From contig WSYJ01000125.1 in NCBI GenBank assembly GCA_020186115.1, positions 434,001-498,000 on the forward strand: 64,000 bases of DNA. The letters run 5' to 3'. Shown one piece after another: positions 10,382-21,045 of this stretch; the stretch's first letter is position 1; every line of letters starts with the position of its first letter. Source of the stretch: Histomonas meleagridis (lineage: Eukaryota > Parabasalia > Tritrichomonadida > Dientamoebidae). The translations under genes were made by a program, and so were the position numbers. The notes beneath the pieces are model-generated. The model did not search any database. It was given only the letters and a program-made list of their open reading frames with translations, and had not been told where the DNA came from.

Positions 10382-11124
10382 ACCATATTAAAAAGATGTT
10401 TATTGAGATCAATAATTTACATAATGCATATTTAAAAACAAATGAATTTGTTTGATTAAATGAAAAATGTTTCTAATGAAAATCATTTATTTTATGTTAA
10501 TTTATCAAATTAAAACTTGTAAATAAATGCCGGTTTGGAACTATTAAAATTGAATGAAAAATTTAAAGAAATTCTATCGCTGAACGATAGTAATCTAATT
10601 CTTCCTTGCAAAGAAATTTTAAGATTCAAAAAATAGATGCATTAGCATTTTGGAATAATATTATTCCATCAGTTCAATCACAATATGTTTAATGGAACAT
10701 TATTATTTTATGATGAAATTAAACCAAATCTTTGGCAATAAATCAATGTGGAGAAAAGAGTCAAAATATTTTATGATAATATTTTTTTATTTATGAAATT
10801 TATCTATTCATTCGAAATGTTTGAAATAATTTACCTATTTCAGTATGGAAATTAGGATATGCAAAACCGAGTGCTGTTTTAAATAATTTTATTGCTTAAT
10901 TTATACTTCTAAATCGAGTGCTGTTTTAAACTCATAATTTTTAAAATACCATTAAAATCTTTTGAAAAAGTTTAGTAATTATTGTTAATTCGAAAAATGT
11001 CAATAAATGCTTTTTATTAATCAGTCTAATGATATACCCAATGAACGCTCAATTTATATGTTAATAATGTTTTGGTTTGATGTAAAATATAAAAAAAAAA
11101 TTTAATAATAAAAATTTATTACGA
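10382..11124. other. Intergenic region, 743 bp, possible decayed reading frame
   Basis: No intact frame. On the + strand around 10620-10740 fragments such as IDALAFWNNIIPS followed by stops hint at a decayed coding sequence I cannot name. The word CGAGTGCTGTTTTAAA occurs twice, near 10868 and 10916, as a short direct repeat. Confidence 0.35.
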
Positions 11125-12345
11125 TCACAAGAAAATGAAGTCTGGTTTTCCGGCAGCCATATCAAAGAATTCATCGTCGCCTAGTCCCCTTAAATCCTTT
11201 TGATATCTGTTCTTCTTTACCAATGCTTCTCTTTCTTTCTTATTTAATGCTCTTTCGTTACTAATGTCAGCCTTCATTTTTGAGATCACTTTATGTGTTT
11301 GTTTATCACTTAGTAAACTATATCCGAACATTTGTTGTATGTTAACATTCTTTTTCATTTGCTCATTTAAATATGGGAAAACTTTAGTTTTGATGGAATT
11401 TAGAATTAAATTATTTCGGAGGCCGTTTATGTGTATCGGCGGATAATTGATAGCTAAAACCGTTTCTTTACCTTCCTCAATTTCGAAAACGGTTTTACAA
11501 GCGATTTTGTTGATGACTTTTCGGTCCTTTTTGTTGTTGAAGCTATATGGAAGAGAGAAAATCTTGGATCTATACTTAAATAAAAAGTTTTTGGATATTA
11601 GTATAGAATTATCATCGTCATCAGGAGTATGATGAATCGAATCTAATGCTTCATAGATAATGGAAATTAAGGTAATAGTTGAGCATACAACTTCGATGGA
11701 TTTACTACTAATTCCAATGTCTATTAATGATATCAATTTGTTTAATAGTTCTTTGGCAATAACAACTTCTTGGAATGAACATAAAATAAGTGAAATGGCA
11801 TCAATGATCATGGAAACAGAAGCTGATTTAAGATTAGAACGAACGTTTCTTGTAAGAATGAAGTCAATAAATTTATTAACCACATTTAAACAAGTAACTT
11901 CATTATCGACAGAAAATGTTATAATAAAAGCAACAGTGGAATATTGCTTTTTTTGGTCTGGCGTAATTTCTGAGATTGATGGCATTAATTCATTAAGTAT
12001 GGAAAGTGCATACTTTTGAAATTCATCAAAAGTAGAAAGAGATAGAAGGCAAATGGTTTTTAATGCTTTGTTGTGTTCTTTTATTGTTGAAAATTTTTTG
12101 ATACAAGGGATAAGTGATAAAACAGTATCATTTAGAAAAGGCATAATTTCACTTCCAACAAACTGGGAAGCAAGAATTTTGTTCATTGATTTTAATGCTG
12201 ATATACGTAATTCAATTCTTAATGATTTTAATTTTTCAAGTAGAAATGGCCATTCTTCTTTCCATTCTTCCATATTCGAAATTACATTTGAGGCATCTTC
12301 TAAAAGGATGTCTTGTGCTTTTCGCTTATATTCCCTTCTATGCAT
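11125..12345 (-). CDS. IFRD (interferon-related developmental regulator) family protein
   Basis: 406 residues, ATG at 12345-12343. The N-terminal ~300 residues form ARM/HEAT-like helices with the pattern of the IFRD N-terminal domain (WPFLLEKLKSLRIELRISALKSMNKIL is close to the family's 'L...LEKR..TR..AL..L'). The C-terminal part contains NKKEREALVKKNRYQKDLRG, comparable to the basic IFRD C-terminal region. Family members act as transcriptional co-regulators and, as shown for mammalian IFRD2 and yeast relatives, can bind inactive ribosomes. The length fits the family (about 400-450). Codon use is moderate, not extreme. Assignment rests on overall pattern, so moderate confidence. Confidence 0.65.
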   Translation of the reverse strand: MHRREYKRKAQDILLEDASNVISNMEEWKEEWPFLLEKLKSLRIELRISALKSMNKILASQFVGSEIMPFLNDTVLSLIPCIKKFSTIKEHNKALKTICLLSLSTFDEFQKYALSILNELMPSISEITPDQKKQYSTVAFIITFSVDNEVTCLNVVNKFIDFILTRNVRSNLKSASVSMIIDAISLILCSFQEVVIAKELLNKLISLIDIGISSKSIEVVCSTITLISIIYEALDSIHHTPDDDDNSILISKNFLFKYRSKIFSLPYSFNNKKDRKVINKIACKTVFEIEEGKETVLAINYPPIHINGLRNNLILNSIKTKVFPYLNEQMKKNVNIQQMFGYSLLSDKQTHKVISKMKADISNERALNKKEREALVKKNRYQKDLRGLGDDEFFDMAAGKPDFIFL

Positions 12346-12985
12346 TCAAGAGAAATGATTTATTTGTTCGAATGAATAACAAAGTAAAACGGAAAATTTG
12401 CACACAAAATTGAAATGTAATTCAAAATTCTGTGGTTGTAAAAATGTGTCAAAAAGAGGAGTTTTGGCTGGGGGTTTTCTGGCCAAATAATATGTTAAAA
12501 AATCATTGATAAACCAATCAAAATTCACTGAATATTATCGTTGGTATTGAATCTATCAAACTTTTTCAATTTTGACTGGTTTATTGTTGTATACATGATG
12601 AATTGCAAAAAAAATATTGCTTAAGCAATATATATTTTAAGCATCATCTAAATTCATAAAGTTTTATTTATTTTATCTGAGATAACGTAAAATGAGGAAT
12701 TTTATGAGATGTACTATGTTTTAAAGCTGTTCATCATAATATAAGATAGGAATAAGAATTTGTCATATTATCATATATCTATTTATATATTGAATAGATG
12801 ATTATGAATTTTAAATTTTTGTTTATTTTTTTCTGAATATGTTATTTAATTCAGTTAACTGGGTTTTCTTACTTATCATTAATATACTTACAAACACTAT
12901 TGATGATTTATTAAATATAATGTCGGATTAATTAAAAAAGAGATCAAATATCATTGAACAATCAAATGTTGTTTATATACATTTT
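12346..12985. other. Intergenic region, 640 bp
   Basis: Upstream of the IFRD gene and downstream of the giant gene, both on the minus strand. One GC-richer patch (about 12445-12485) stands out, but no frame, RNA gene or repeat is recognisable. Confidence 0.5.
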
Positions 12986-15900
12986 TCAAGTAAATTTCTT
13001 TAATCCAAGCTGCGATGCCCTATATTGAATTAAAGGAATTATTTTCTTATCCTTTACTTTCTTTGCCATTTCCATTGCATCTTCTATTAAATCATTTTCC
13101 AAGTACAGTAACATTTTAGCTTTATCATCTTTTTCGAATTTTAACAAATCTTTAATAACACCAAATTTATTTGTTGTTGCAACACTTCTAATCAACAAAG
13201 GCAACAACAACGATTTTTCAAGTGGTTCATTTTCAGCGAATTTTTCCATAAATTCCAAAATTACGTTATTATTTTGTTGAGCAACAAATTTTGCTAAATT
13301 CGAAATCACAATAACCGTTTCTATATTCAAAGATTTTATCAATTTTGAATATATCTCATCAGCTTTTTCTACGATCAATTTCTTATGAACCGCCGACTTT
13401 TCCTCAGAATTCATAATTTTGTAAAATTTACATAACGCGCAAACGTTTCCACAATTTTCATTATTTTCGATTATATCGAATTCGGGCAAAAAGTCGATTC
13501 TTTGGTTATAACAGAACTCACAAAACTTCGTTTGTATATCAACCATTATTAACATTCTTTCCAAATCATTTGTATAAAGATCCGAAGGAATATATTTTGG
13601 CGAAAGATTTTTTTGCGGATTATTTCTATAATCCAACGCTTGAGACAAATACGAGTACGCCATAGCTATATGATACAGTCTATTATCGTCAGTTGTATCA
13701 ATATGGAACAATTGTATTGCAATTTTTGCAGCTTCATCAAATTGATGTCTGAAATTATATATCGATAAAGCGTTTTGGCCCATTAAATGTTGTTCGAAAT
13801 AAGACGAAACATTAACAAATAAATCACCTGTTACGATAAAATCGGGATCTTGTTCTAATATAAACTTAGTGAACTCTTCGAATTGATCATATTTAATCAA
13901 TGATGAATATATATAATTCAAAAAGAAATTTAATCTTTTCTCTTCTTCTAAAATGTTCATCAGAACTTGATAAACAACGCGATAATTCTTGATATATATT
14001 AATGTTATGACTGATGTTGGTGGTGTTACACAATATGTCGAATAATATTTTAAGTTATTGATTTGATTTGGATTTTCATTTTGTGATTTTATTGTCGTTG
14101 GTAAATTATATTTTAATGAAACTAAATTTGGTATTTCATTTATTGGCGTTTCAAATAATTTTTCGATAAATTTGTGATCGAAAATTGATGACTTAATATA
14201 TAACTTAAAGAATGGAATAATTTCATTCGATTGGATTTCATTTTGTTCTTCTTCTTTAGAATCATATTCATGATATAAATCAAAATAAAATGTTTTAAGT
14301 TCTTTCTTGTATTTGTTTAATAATTCTCTGCAATATGAATATAATCCAATTTTGGACAAAATAAATAAAACGTTATAATAATATTCTTCAATTTTCGTGT
14401 TGAATGATTTCGATATGTTTTGAAGTAAATCTTCAGAATTAATATCATTCTTAAAACATATTTTTAATAAATATTCGCCAAATTTATTCGTTCCAAAGTT
14501 TTCAAATGAATATGAAAATTTATAATTTAAATAAATTCGTAATTGTACAAATTCGAAAAGACATTTAACTTGTACAAAATCGGAATTATATTTATTTATA
14601 GTTTCAAAAATAGTGTTAATATGTTTTAATAATGTAATCGAATAATTTTCAGTTTCTATTGATGAAACATTAATAGATTTTATATGATTAGAAAAATGTT
14701 TATGAAAATGTTCGGAAATTATATCAATGTTTTTAAATAAAGGAACAAAATGTTGAATTAATTTATAATAAAATAATAAATCATTCGAATTTAATGAATT
14801 TAATATCGAAATCAAATCATTATCATTTAATATTACTAAACTTTCTTTTTTGATCTTTAATGTTAAGTTTGAATGATTAATAAATGCCTTTACAATTGAG
14901 TTTTTGTCATTAAATTTCGATTCTTTTTGTATTTCATTTGGTAATGATAAAAACGAATCGAAAATATTTTGTTCATCTTGTGGTAATAATTTCCTTAAAC
15001 AAGATAATTGTGAAATATTATCAATTAATTTATCATAAAATAATGGATAATGTTCATCGTAATTTGTTATTAAAATGTTTTGTAATTCGTTATCTTCTTT
15101 ACTTAATTCGATGAATTGTATTAAATCTGATTCAAAATTAATCGAATTATTTAAATATTTTATGATATCATTATGTTCTTTCGATTTATATAAATTATTT
15201 ATTAATTGTTGATATGAATTCGATTTATATTTATTTAGTAAACGAATTCGTATAATTTTTGATTTATCTTCTTGTATTGAATTATAATTAATTAAATTTA
15301 ATAAATTTAACATTTGTTCATTAAATGAAAATTCGTCATTTTCAATTAATATATCATATAAAGGTTTTGTATTGATTTGATATATTATATCATCAAAATC
15401 AATTTCTTCATTATTTTTAACTTTTTTAATAATGTTTTCAACAATTTCTTTTTCGTTTATATTTTGAATATTTTTTTCTTCATTTTCTTCTTTTTGTATA
15501 TTCATTGCTTTAGTTTCTAATGGATATTGTTTCGAGTAATATTTAACGAAATCATCATTCATATTAAAATCGTTACTATTTCGAATTACAAGTTCAAATA
15601 GATTTAATTTAAATAATTTCGAAAGATTTTCAGCTCGTTGAATATCACCAGAATTAAACACATTAGAAATAGCTTTTATTATATTAAATTCGAATTTATT
15701 ATTATCGTCCAAATTTTGATAATTATAAAATTCATTTAAATAATTTATAAATTTTAGAAGTGTATTTGAATCAGAAATAATTTTCGTGTAATTCGTAGAG
15801 ATAAAATCAATTGGTGATTCTTCAAACAAATAAACAAATTCTTGAATTGATTCCCATTTTTTATCGCCCCAATAAGTTATATTTTTATGATTTTGTATCA

Positions 15901-17689
15901 TATTTTTGATTTCAGTTGAATCAATTCCTAAATTTTGTTTTGAAAAATCATTTATAAATTCATCAAATTGTTCATCATTAATAACAAAATCAGTCATTTC
16001 AATAGATTGTAATTCTTTTATTTTTTCTTTATTAAGAATTTCATTAATATTATTATTTATTGAAAGTGAAATTTCAAGTTTAAGTAAATTATTTTGTTGT
16101 TCAATTTCTTTTGGTATTTTCTCATTAATTAAAATGGTATAAATCGAATAAGCAAAAATAAATAATTTCCGATAAAATGATAAATTTGATGTTAAAGCAT
16201 TTGCAATTTCCCAATTTTTAGTATCAATTTCTTTAAATATTTGCGTTGGATTCCTATTAAATGCATCGTCGAAAGAATTAACATTTTTAATAATAGTCAA
16301 TGCATTTGTTATATATTGATTATTAGTGAATGAACATAATAAAGAAATAATACTTTTAGCAGTTGAAATTGGTATTAAATATTTATTATCTTTTTGTATA
16401 AATAATAAAGAAAACAAATCAATTATTATTATATCTAAAATGCTTTTATTTTTGATATTATTTAATAATTCTTTAATATCATTAATCGATTGTTTAACAT
16501 TTTTTTCGGATAATTTAAATATAGTTAAATATTTACTTATAATATTATAACAACGAATAAAATCAAAATCAAGCGAAACATCATTTTTAGAAACAGAAAA
16601 ATAATTTAAATGTTCGAATTCAAAGATTTCTTTTTGCGTTAAAACAAATTCCATAAATTTCGGTAATGATTTACTATTTAATTCATTTACTGTTATTTCA
16701 TTAGCAGTCACAAATGATATCATATTCGCTAACTGAAAATCATTTATAAAACATGTTAAACATTCAGTTGCTATTGATGGTTTATATTTTAGTTTTAATA
16801 TTGGCAAAAAACTTTCTAAATTGGAATACATAATTTGTTGATGATTACATAATACGTAAGGTAAAACATCAGGAAACATTTCATATAATTCATTAAATTT
16901 ATCGAATTCTTGTGAAATTACTTGTTCGATAACAAGTTGTGAAATCAAATCAACAAAAAAAGTGGACGTAGAAATACTCGTATTAACTAATGAAAAATAA
17001 AGGGAATTAAATATGGATGGAATATATGATGGAAATTGATGTGATAATGTAAATCGTTTTTGTAATCGTTGTGTAAATTCTGGATAAAGAAAATTGGTAT
17101 CAAATTTAAAATACTTAGGAAGATCGGTTAAATCAAATGTAATGTTGTCACATAGGTTTTCTGATGGTTTCTGAAGAAAATATAAGATGTCAATGCCAAT
17201 GGAATTTAAAAGCTTTTGGAGATCAAATGTATTTATAATAGGAAGAAACATTTGAAATATGGAATAGAATATTCCAGGATGATTTTTACGAAATATTAAT
17301 AAAAATAAGGCTAAATTATTTTTATCTCGATCTGTAAGATTGCGAAGTGATCGCTTCCCATTAGTAAATTGAAGAAGCACCGATGCGGCTTGCTCTTTTA
17401 TTTTTTGTAAGTCAAGATAAGCAAAGTCAAAAGACGGATCTGTGAACTTAAATTCTTGATTATTTAGTTCTGAAAAGCGTTGTTGAAAACACTTAACTTT
17501 CCATTGGATTTCAGTAGCATTTGGCAAGTTTGAAGTTGCGTTTAGAAATGGTAAAATGATATTAGATATTTGTTGAAAATCAAAATCAAATTTTAAATGA
17601 AGTAATGGAGCTTCGGGGTTCGTGAATATAGCGTAGTATAAAAACGATTTTATTTTTTCCTTCGTTTCATCTTCTTCAAAGTTGCCCAT
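12986..17689 (-). CDS. Giant alpha-helical protein of unknown function
   Basis: 1,567 residues, ATG at 17689-17687. Almost entirely helical, rich in Asn, Ile, Leu, Lys and Glu; no signal peptide and no transmembrane segment. The C-terminal ~350 residues have short repeated helix pairs with tetratricopeptide/alpha-solenoid character (for example QFDEAAKIAIQLF, later LENDLIEDAMEMAKKVKD) and a pair of cysteines in ENCGNVCALCKF. That end vaguely recalls the C-terminal helical regions of large trafficking proteins such as spastizin/spatacsin, but the similarity is too weak to name it. An acidic Glu/Asn-rich patch lies near residues 735-760. The middle is far more AT-biased in codon use than either end. 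Confidence 0.85.
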   Translation of the reverse strand: MGNFEEDETKEKIKSFLYYAIFTNPEAPLLHLKFDFDFQQISNIILPFLNATSNLPNATEIQWKVKCFQQRFSELNNQEFKFTDPSFDFAYLDLQKIKEQAASVLLQFTNGKRSLRNLTDRDKNNLALFLLIFRKNHPGIFYSIFQMFLPIINTFDLQKLLNSIGIDILYFLQKPSENLCDNITFDLTDLPKYFKFDTNFLYPEFTQRLQKRFTLSHQFPSYIPSIFNSLYFSLVNTSISTSTFFVDLISQLVIEQVISQEFDKFNELYEMFPDVLPYVLCNHQQIMYSNLESFLPILKLKYKPSIATECLTCFINDFQLANMISFVTANEITVNELNSKSLPKFMEFVLTQKEIFEFEHLNYFSVSKNDVSLDFDFIRCYNIISKYLTIFKLSEKNVKQSINDIKELLNNIKNKSILDIIIIDLFSLLFIQKDNKYLIPISTAKSIISLLCSFTNNQYITNALTIIKNVNSFDDAFNRNPTQIFKEIDTKNWEIANALTSNLSFYRKLFIFAYSIYTILINEKIPKEIEQQNNLLKLEISLSINNNINEILNKEKIKELQSIEMTDFVINDEQFDEFINDFSKQNLGIDSTEIKNMIQNHKNITYWGDKKWESIQEFVYLFEESPIDFISTNYTKIISDSNTLLKFINYLNEFYNYQNLDDNNKFEFNIIKAISNVFNSGDIQRAENLSKLFKLNLFELVIRNSNDFNMNDDFVKYYSKQYPLETKAMNIQKEENEEKNIQNINEKEIVENIIKKVKNNEEIDFDDIIYQINTKPLYDILIENDEFSFNEQMLNLLNLINYNSIQEDKSKIIRIRLLNKYKSNSYQQLINNLYKSKEHNDIIKYLNNSINFESDLIQFIELSKEDNELQNILITNYDEHYPLFYDKLIDNISQLSCLRKLLPQDEQNIFDSFLSLPNEIQKESKFNDKNSIVKAFINHSNLTLKIKKESLVILNDNDLISILNSLNSNDLLFYYKLIQHFVPLFKNIDIISEHFHKHFSNHIKSINVSSIETENYSITLLKHINTIFETINKYNSDFVQVKCLFEFVQLRIYLNYKFSYSFENFGTNKFGEYLLKICFKNDINSEDLLQNISKSFNTKIEEYYYNVLFILSKIGLYSYCRELLNKYKKELKTFYFDLYHEYDSKEEEQNEIQSNEIIPFFKLYIKSSIFDHKFIEKLFETPINEIPNLVSLKYNLPTTIKSQNENPNQINNLKYYSTYCVTPPTSVITLIYIKNYRVVYQVLMNILEEEKRLNFFLNYIYSSLIKYDQFEEFTKFILEQDPDFIVTGDLFVNVSSYFEQHLMGQNALSIYNFRHQFDEAAKIAIQLFHIDTTDDNRLYHIAMAYSYLSQALDYRNNPQKNLSPKYIPSDLYTNDLERMLIMVDIQTKFCEFCYNQRIDFLPEFDIIENNENCGNVCALCKFYKIMNSEEKSAVHKKLIVEKADEIYSKLIKSLNIETVIVISNLAKFVAQQNNNVILEFMEKFAENEPLEKSLLLPLLIRSVATTNKFGVIKDLLKFEKDDKAKMLLYLENDLIEDAMEMAKKVKDKKIIPLIQYRASQLGLKKFT

Positions 17690-17902
17690 CGTCTTTTAAG
17701 TTTCATCTCACATGCCATGGTTTTTCATTTGGTTTTAATCTTTTCCAAGCAAAAATAAGAGCCACAAACTTTAGCTACACAAAATTATCTCGTTTTATTT
17801 TCTTTTTTAAATTTTGATAAATGTAATTATTAAAAGTACTTATTGTTAATATAATTTTTTTATTAAATAAACTCAACACTTGCACGCAATTCCATTCGAA
17901 TA

Positions 17903-18187
17903 TTAGTTGTTTGATGAGAAGGAATTTGTAAATAACTTTTCGTATTCATTTAACTCATTTAAAATTTGAATCCTATGGTTTTGTGAGTTCAAATCCATTG
18001 TAGCTTGGTATGTTAAATTACCAATTAGTGCTTCTGATTCGTCAATTTCATTTTCCCATTTCTTTTGGTTACTTTCGATTTTATCAAGCTTAAGGTGTAA
18101 CTTAACTAGCTTAAGGGCATCTTCATTGTTGTATGTTTGCTCGCTTGTTTGGTCATTATTATTAGGAGCTTTTGAGGCCACTTGCAT
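17903..18187 (-). CDS. Small coiled-coil protein, hypothetical
   Basis: 94 residues, ATG at 18187-18185. After an Asn/Gln-rich head (~20 residues) the rest is one amphipathic coiled coil (ALKLVKLHLKLDKIES, then DESEALIGNLTYQ). Size and shape would suit a subunit of a small helical complex (BLOC-, biogenesis- or kinetochore-type), but nothing allows a choice. TTAACGGTCG lies about 18 bases upstream, supporting this ATG and a real promoter. Confidence 0.6.
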   Translation of the reverse strand: MQVASKAPNNNDQTSEQTYNNEDALKLVKLHLKLDKIESNQKKWENEIDESEALIGNLTYQATMDLNSQNHRIQILNELNEYEKLFTNSFSSNN

Positions 18188-18204
18188 TGCTCCACAATTT
18201 AATA

Positions 18205-18214
18205 TTAACGGTCG
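18205..18214 (+). promoter_or_regulatory. TTAACGGTCG promoter-like motif
   Basis: Exact 10-mer found three times in this window, each upstream of a gene. Here it is 18 bases upstream of the ATG of the minus-strand small coiled-coil gene, in inverted orientation relative to that gene. It contains a Myb-type core (AACGG). Role inferred from position. Confidence 0.4.
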
Positions 18215-18463
18215 CTATTCCTCATTAGCCATTGACACTTCAACTCTAAAATATTCACATAAAAATTTTAATCGATAAGTAGGTAAACTTCGTTAGTAAG
18301 ATTAGACATAACTTTTTATCCAAAACATACTTCTGTGTTTTTTGTTATATGTCTCTGTACTGATCATCAAACTTTCATTATAAAGGTGTAAATTTAGTAA
18401 TGATATTCTATATAAAAAACATGATTTATAAAAATGGTGTTTTGTTTGCAATAAAATTTTTAC

Positions 18464-20237
18464 TCATCCTTGTCGAAGGAGCTCCATTATCTTGGAGGCT
18501 TGTTGGTTAAGTGTAAAAACAAAAAATTTAAATAAATTTGAAATATTATATTTAAACATCAAATTATTAAAATAAATATAAAATCAAACAAAAAAGTATC
18601 ATTATCATCGATATCATTTCCTTCTTGGTCCTGAAGTAAATTTACTATTTCTGTATGACCATTTTCAGATGCATACATAAGTGCTGTATAAAATAAATTA
18701 AAAAAAATTCCAAATATTATTAGAAAACATAAAATTCTTATAATAAAATTTAAATAAAACAAATAAATATCTTTAGCATTAACATCAATTCCTTTTTGTT
18801 CAAGAAGTAATTTGACAATTTCTAGATTACCTTTTTTTGATGCCAAAATAAGTGCTGTATTAAATAATTTTAACAAATTCCAAATATAATTTTTAAATAT
18901 AAATACAAAATAAATCAAATAAATATCTCTAAAATTAATACCAATTCCTTCTTGTTTAAGAAGTAATTTAACTATTTCTATTTGACCTTTTTCAGATGCT
19001 AACATAAGTCCTGTTCTAAATAATTTAAATAATTTCCAATTATTATTTTAAAATATTAAATAAAACAAACAAATATACATGAAATTAATATTAATTCCTT
19101 CTTGATTTAAAATATATTTTACGAGTTCAACATTTCCTGATTTAATTGAAAAAAATAATATATCAATATATTTTGAAAATAATAAATTTTCTTCAAGAAA
19201 ATATTTAATAAGAAAAATATTTCCTTTACTTGCTGTTTTATAAATGATATTATCATTGATCTTCATTCCTTTTTTTTCTAAAAATGAGAGAATTTCATAG
19301 TTATTATATGACACACATTTTTCTCCAAATGAATTAAAAGCTTCTTTTTCATAAAGATATTTAAAGATATCGTTTTGATGAAATTTAATTGCTGTTTCGT
19401 ATGGTTTCCAAAATGATAAATGACTTTGCTCACATAAATGAATAATTTCTAAGTTTCCACCTGCAATTGCATATTCATATGTATCTTCAACGTCTGGATC
19501 ATTCATAAATAAATATTTAAAACATTTAACTGAACCAAAATATGCTGCATAATCAATTAATGTAACATTTTCATGATTGACAAACGAACATCTTTCATAA
19601 AGTGATGGTTCAATTTTCTGGTTGAAATCAAAATTTGTTTGTGATGATATTTCTTGAAGTTTTTCTACTTCATCTTTTCGAATTATTTTTGCAATTTCAT
19701 TTGGATTATGTCCTTCTTTAATTAATTGCTTATGAAGTGCCCAATCATTCTTTGATAGTTCTTCATAATTTTTGATAAATTGTTTTTCAAATGGATCTAT
19801 ATAGGTTCGTTGTTTGTTTTCTTTTTTTGTTTTATAGTGTGCAAAATATTTTGAATTAATATTTTTAGTGATATTTTTATCAATTAAATTTTGTTCAATC
19901 ATGTTTTCAAGGAGATAATTTGATTCCTGTGAAGCTTTTTTAAGAAGCAACTGGGTGAAAATTTCACATATTCTATGTTTACTTTTTTTGTTTTTTGTAA
20001 TGCTTCAATTTCATTTATAAAAATTATATATACATTTGGGTCGTTAGGCTGCGCAATAAATGATGAATATATCATTTGACTAATTGTTAAATTAAAAGAA
20101 TATGAGAGATTATTATCAAATATATCAAATAATGTATGTGCTGATTGAGAAATATTTGCTTTATTGAGGTCAAAAATAGTACGGTAAGCCATATAAAGCA
20201 TTTCCCATTCTTTGCTTTTATTTTCACCACGTTGCAT
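18464..20237 (-). CDS. DUF3447-ankyrin protein with four interrupted ankyrin units (one frameshift)
   Basis: ATG at 20237-20235. Coding segment 1 runs to 19075 and contains the DUF3447 region typical of trichomonads (NDWALHKQLIKEGHNPNEIA, then a LIDYAAYFGSVKCFKYL block and IIHLCEQ), plus the first ankyrin unit. A one-base frame change lies near the T7 run at 19983-19989 (A7 on the coding strand); the frames on both sides align with the family. Further segments are 19017-18925, 18861-18769, 18690-18598 and 18517-18464, each an ankyrin unit (TGLM, TALI, TALM, then a short terminal TLNQQ) ending in TGA. They are separated by AT-rich spacers of 57, 63, 78 and 80 nt, described separately. Ankyrin proteins mediate protein binding; the cell role is unknown. 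I treat the segments as one gene because all are in phase. Confidence 0.7.
18518..19074 (-). repeat. Four intron-like spacers between ankyrin units
   Basis: Spacers at 19018-19074 (57 nt), 18862-18924 (63), 18691-18768 (78) and 18518-18597 (80), read on the minus strand. Each begins directly after the codon at the ankyrin Asp position with a sequence close to ATTTATTTGTTTTATTT and ends close to TTTGGAAATTATTTAAA followed by TTATTT, just before the codon preceding the Thr-Ala-Leu motif. The first contains in-frame stops; the second and third can be read through and would encode strongly hydrophobic stretches. No GT...AG pair fits the boundaries. Confidence 0.75.
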
Positions 20238-20569
20238 TTCTGATAAGAAAACGGTTATACATATTCAATTAAAAATGGATTTTTTTGATTTTAATTTGCA
20301 AATTATATATTATTATTATATATTTCTTAATAGTAAATTTAGTGTTCTGTTCAAATTAAACTTATTTCATCTGCTCTGCTGATAAATGACTTCATGATGC
20401 GATGATGGAGAAATTGAATAAAAAGCCATGCTAAAGATTTTTTTTTTTAGTGCTGAATACAGAGAGAGTATTAACAACTTATATTTCCCTCAATCGTTAA
20501 GAAAAATAAGTTTTGGAGAGCTCATTGAACCACAATGATTAAATGATTAATTAGTCAGGAAATTTTGAT
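20238..20569. other. Intergenic region with AACGGTT motif
   Basis: 332 bp between two minus-strand genes. AACGGTT at 20250-20256 lies about 13 bases upstream of the DUF3447 gene's ATG (TAACCGTT in gene direction), followed by TATCAGAAATG. A T-run near 20440 and a 3' region for the ribosomal gene are the only other features. Confidence 0.45.
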
Positions 20570-21019
20570 TTACTTAACTTTTTCACATGCACCACCAGCA
20601 GCTTTGATCTTTCTTTCAGCAGATTGAGAGAAATCTTTTGCACGAACGATTAATGGAATTTGTGGGAGCTCTCCACGACCAACAACTTTGAAGAAACCAT
20701 TAGCAACACAATCAATAACTGGAACTGCTTCACCTTGCTTTTTAGAAGCAGCTTGGTTGCGAACTTCTTCTGGAACTAATGTCCAAAGTTTATCTATGTT
20801 TATAATTGGTTCCCATTCACGGCATTTGAATACGTGGAGTCTGCGCATACCAACCTTACCAAAGTATCCTGGGTGATAACGATCGAACCAGGTTCTTTGA
20901 TGATGTTGACCACCAGCATTACCGCAACCACCTGGTGATTTCCTGTGCTTTCCAACACGACCGTAACCCATTGATTCCTGACCACGAAGTTTCCTCGACT
21001 TCTTGAAGCGAGTTGGCAT
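20570..21019 (-). CDS. RPL27A: 60S ribosomal protein uL15 (L27a)
   Basis: 149 residues, ATG at 21019-21017. Matches eukaryotic L27a throughout: [13 protein letters not shown] start, the glycine/histidine-rich [15 protein letters not shown] and [20 protein letters not shown] segments, and the C-terminal half with [15 protein letters not shown]. uL15 binds domain II of the large-subunit rRNA. The codons are clearly GC-richer than in the surrounding genes, as for highly expressed genes. Upstream, GGCGGTTTGGTCTGACCTTTTGAAGG abuts the ATG in pieces shared with the other two ribosomal genes (see promoter entries). Confidence 0.98.
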   Translation of the reverse strand: MPTRFKKSRKLRGQESMGYGRVGKHRKSPGGCGNAGGQHHQRTWFDRYHPGYFGKVGMRRLHVFKCREWEPIINIDKLWTLVPEEVRNQAASKKQGEAVPVIDCVANGFFKVVGRGELPQIPLIVRAKDFSQSAERKIKAAGGACEKVK

Positions 21020-21045
21020 CCTTCAAAAGGTCAGACCAAACCGCC
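21020..21045 (-). promoter_or_regulatory. Ribosomal-gene core promoter (CGGTTTGG ... CCTTT)
   Basis: On the minus strand GGCGGTTTGG is followed within a few bases by GACCTTTTGAAGG and the ATG of uL15. The same order, CGGTTT(S)GG then CCTTT then ATG, is found at uL13 and uS4 here. CCTTT close to the transcription start resembles the M5 core element described for Trichomonas vaginalis. Confidence 0.5.

Noticed and set aside
11264..12413. Several plus-strand frames opposite the IFRD gene
   Set aside because: Antisense shadows of a well-supported minus-strand gene, with no similarity of their own.
18691..18924. Hydrophobic, membrane-like segments between ankyrin units
   Set aside because: They are the read-through of two spacers that happen to be open; equivalent spacers elsewhere have stops or frame changes, and the T-rich sequence forces Phe/Leu/Ile. 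Not treated as membrane spans.
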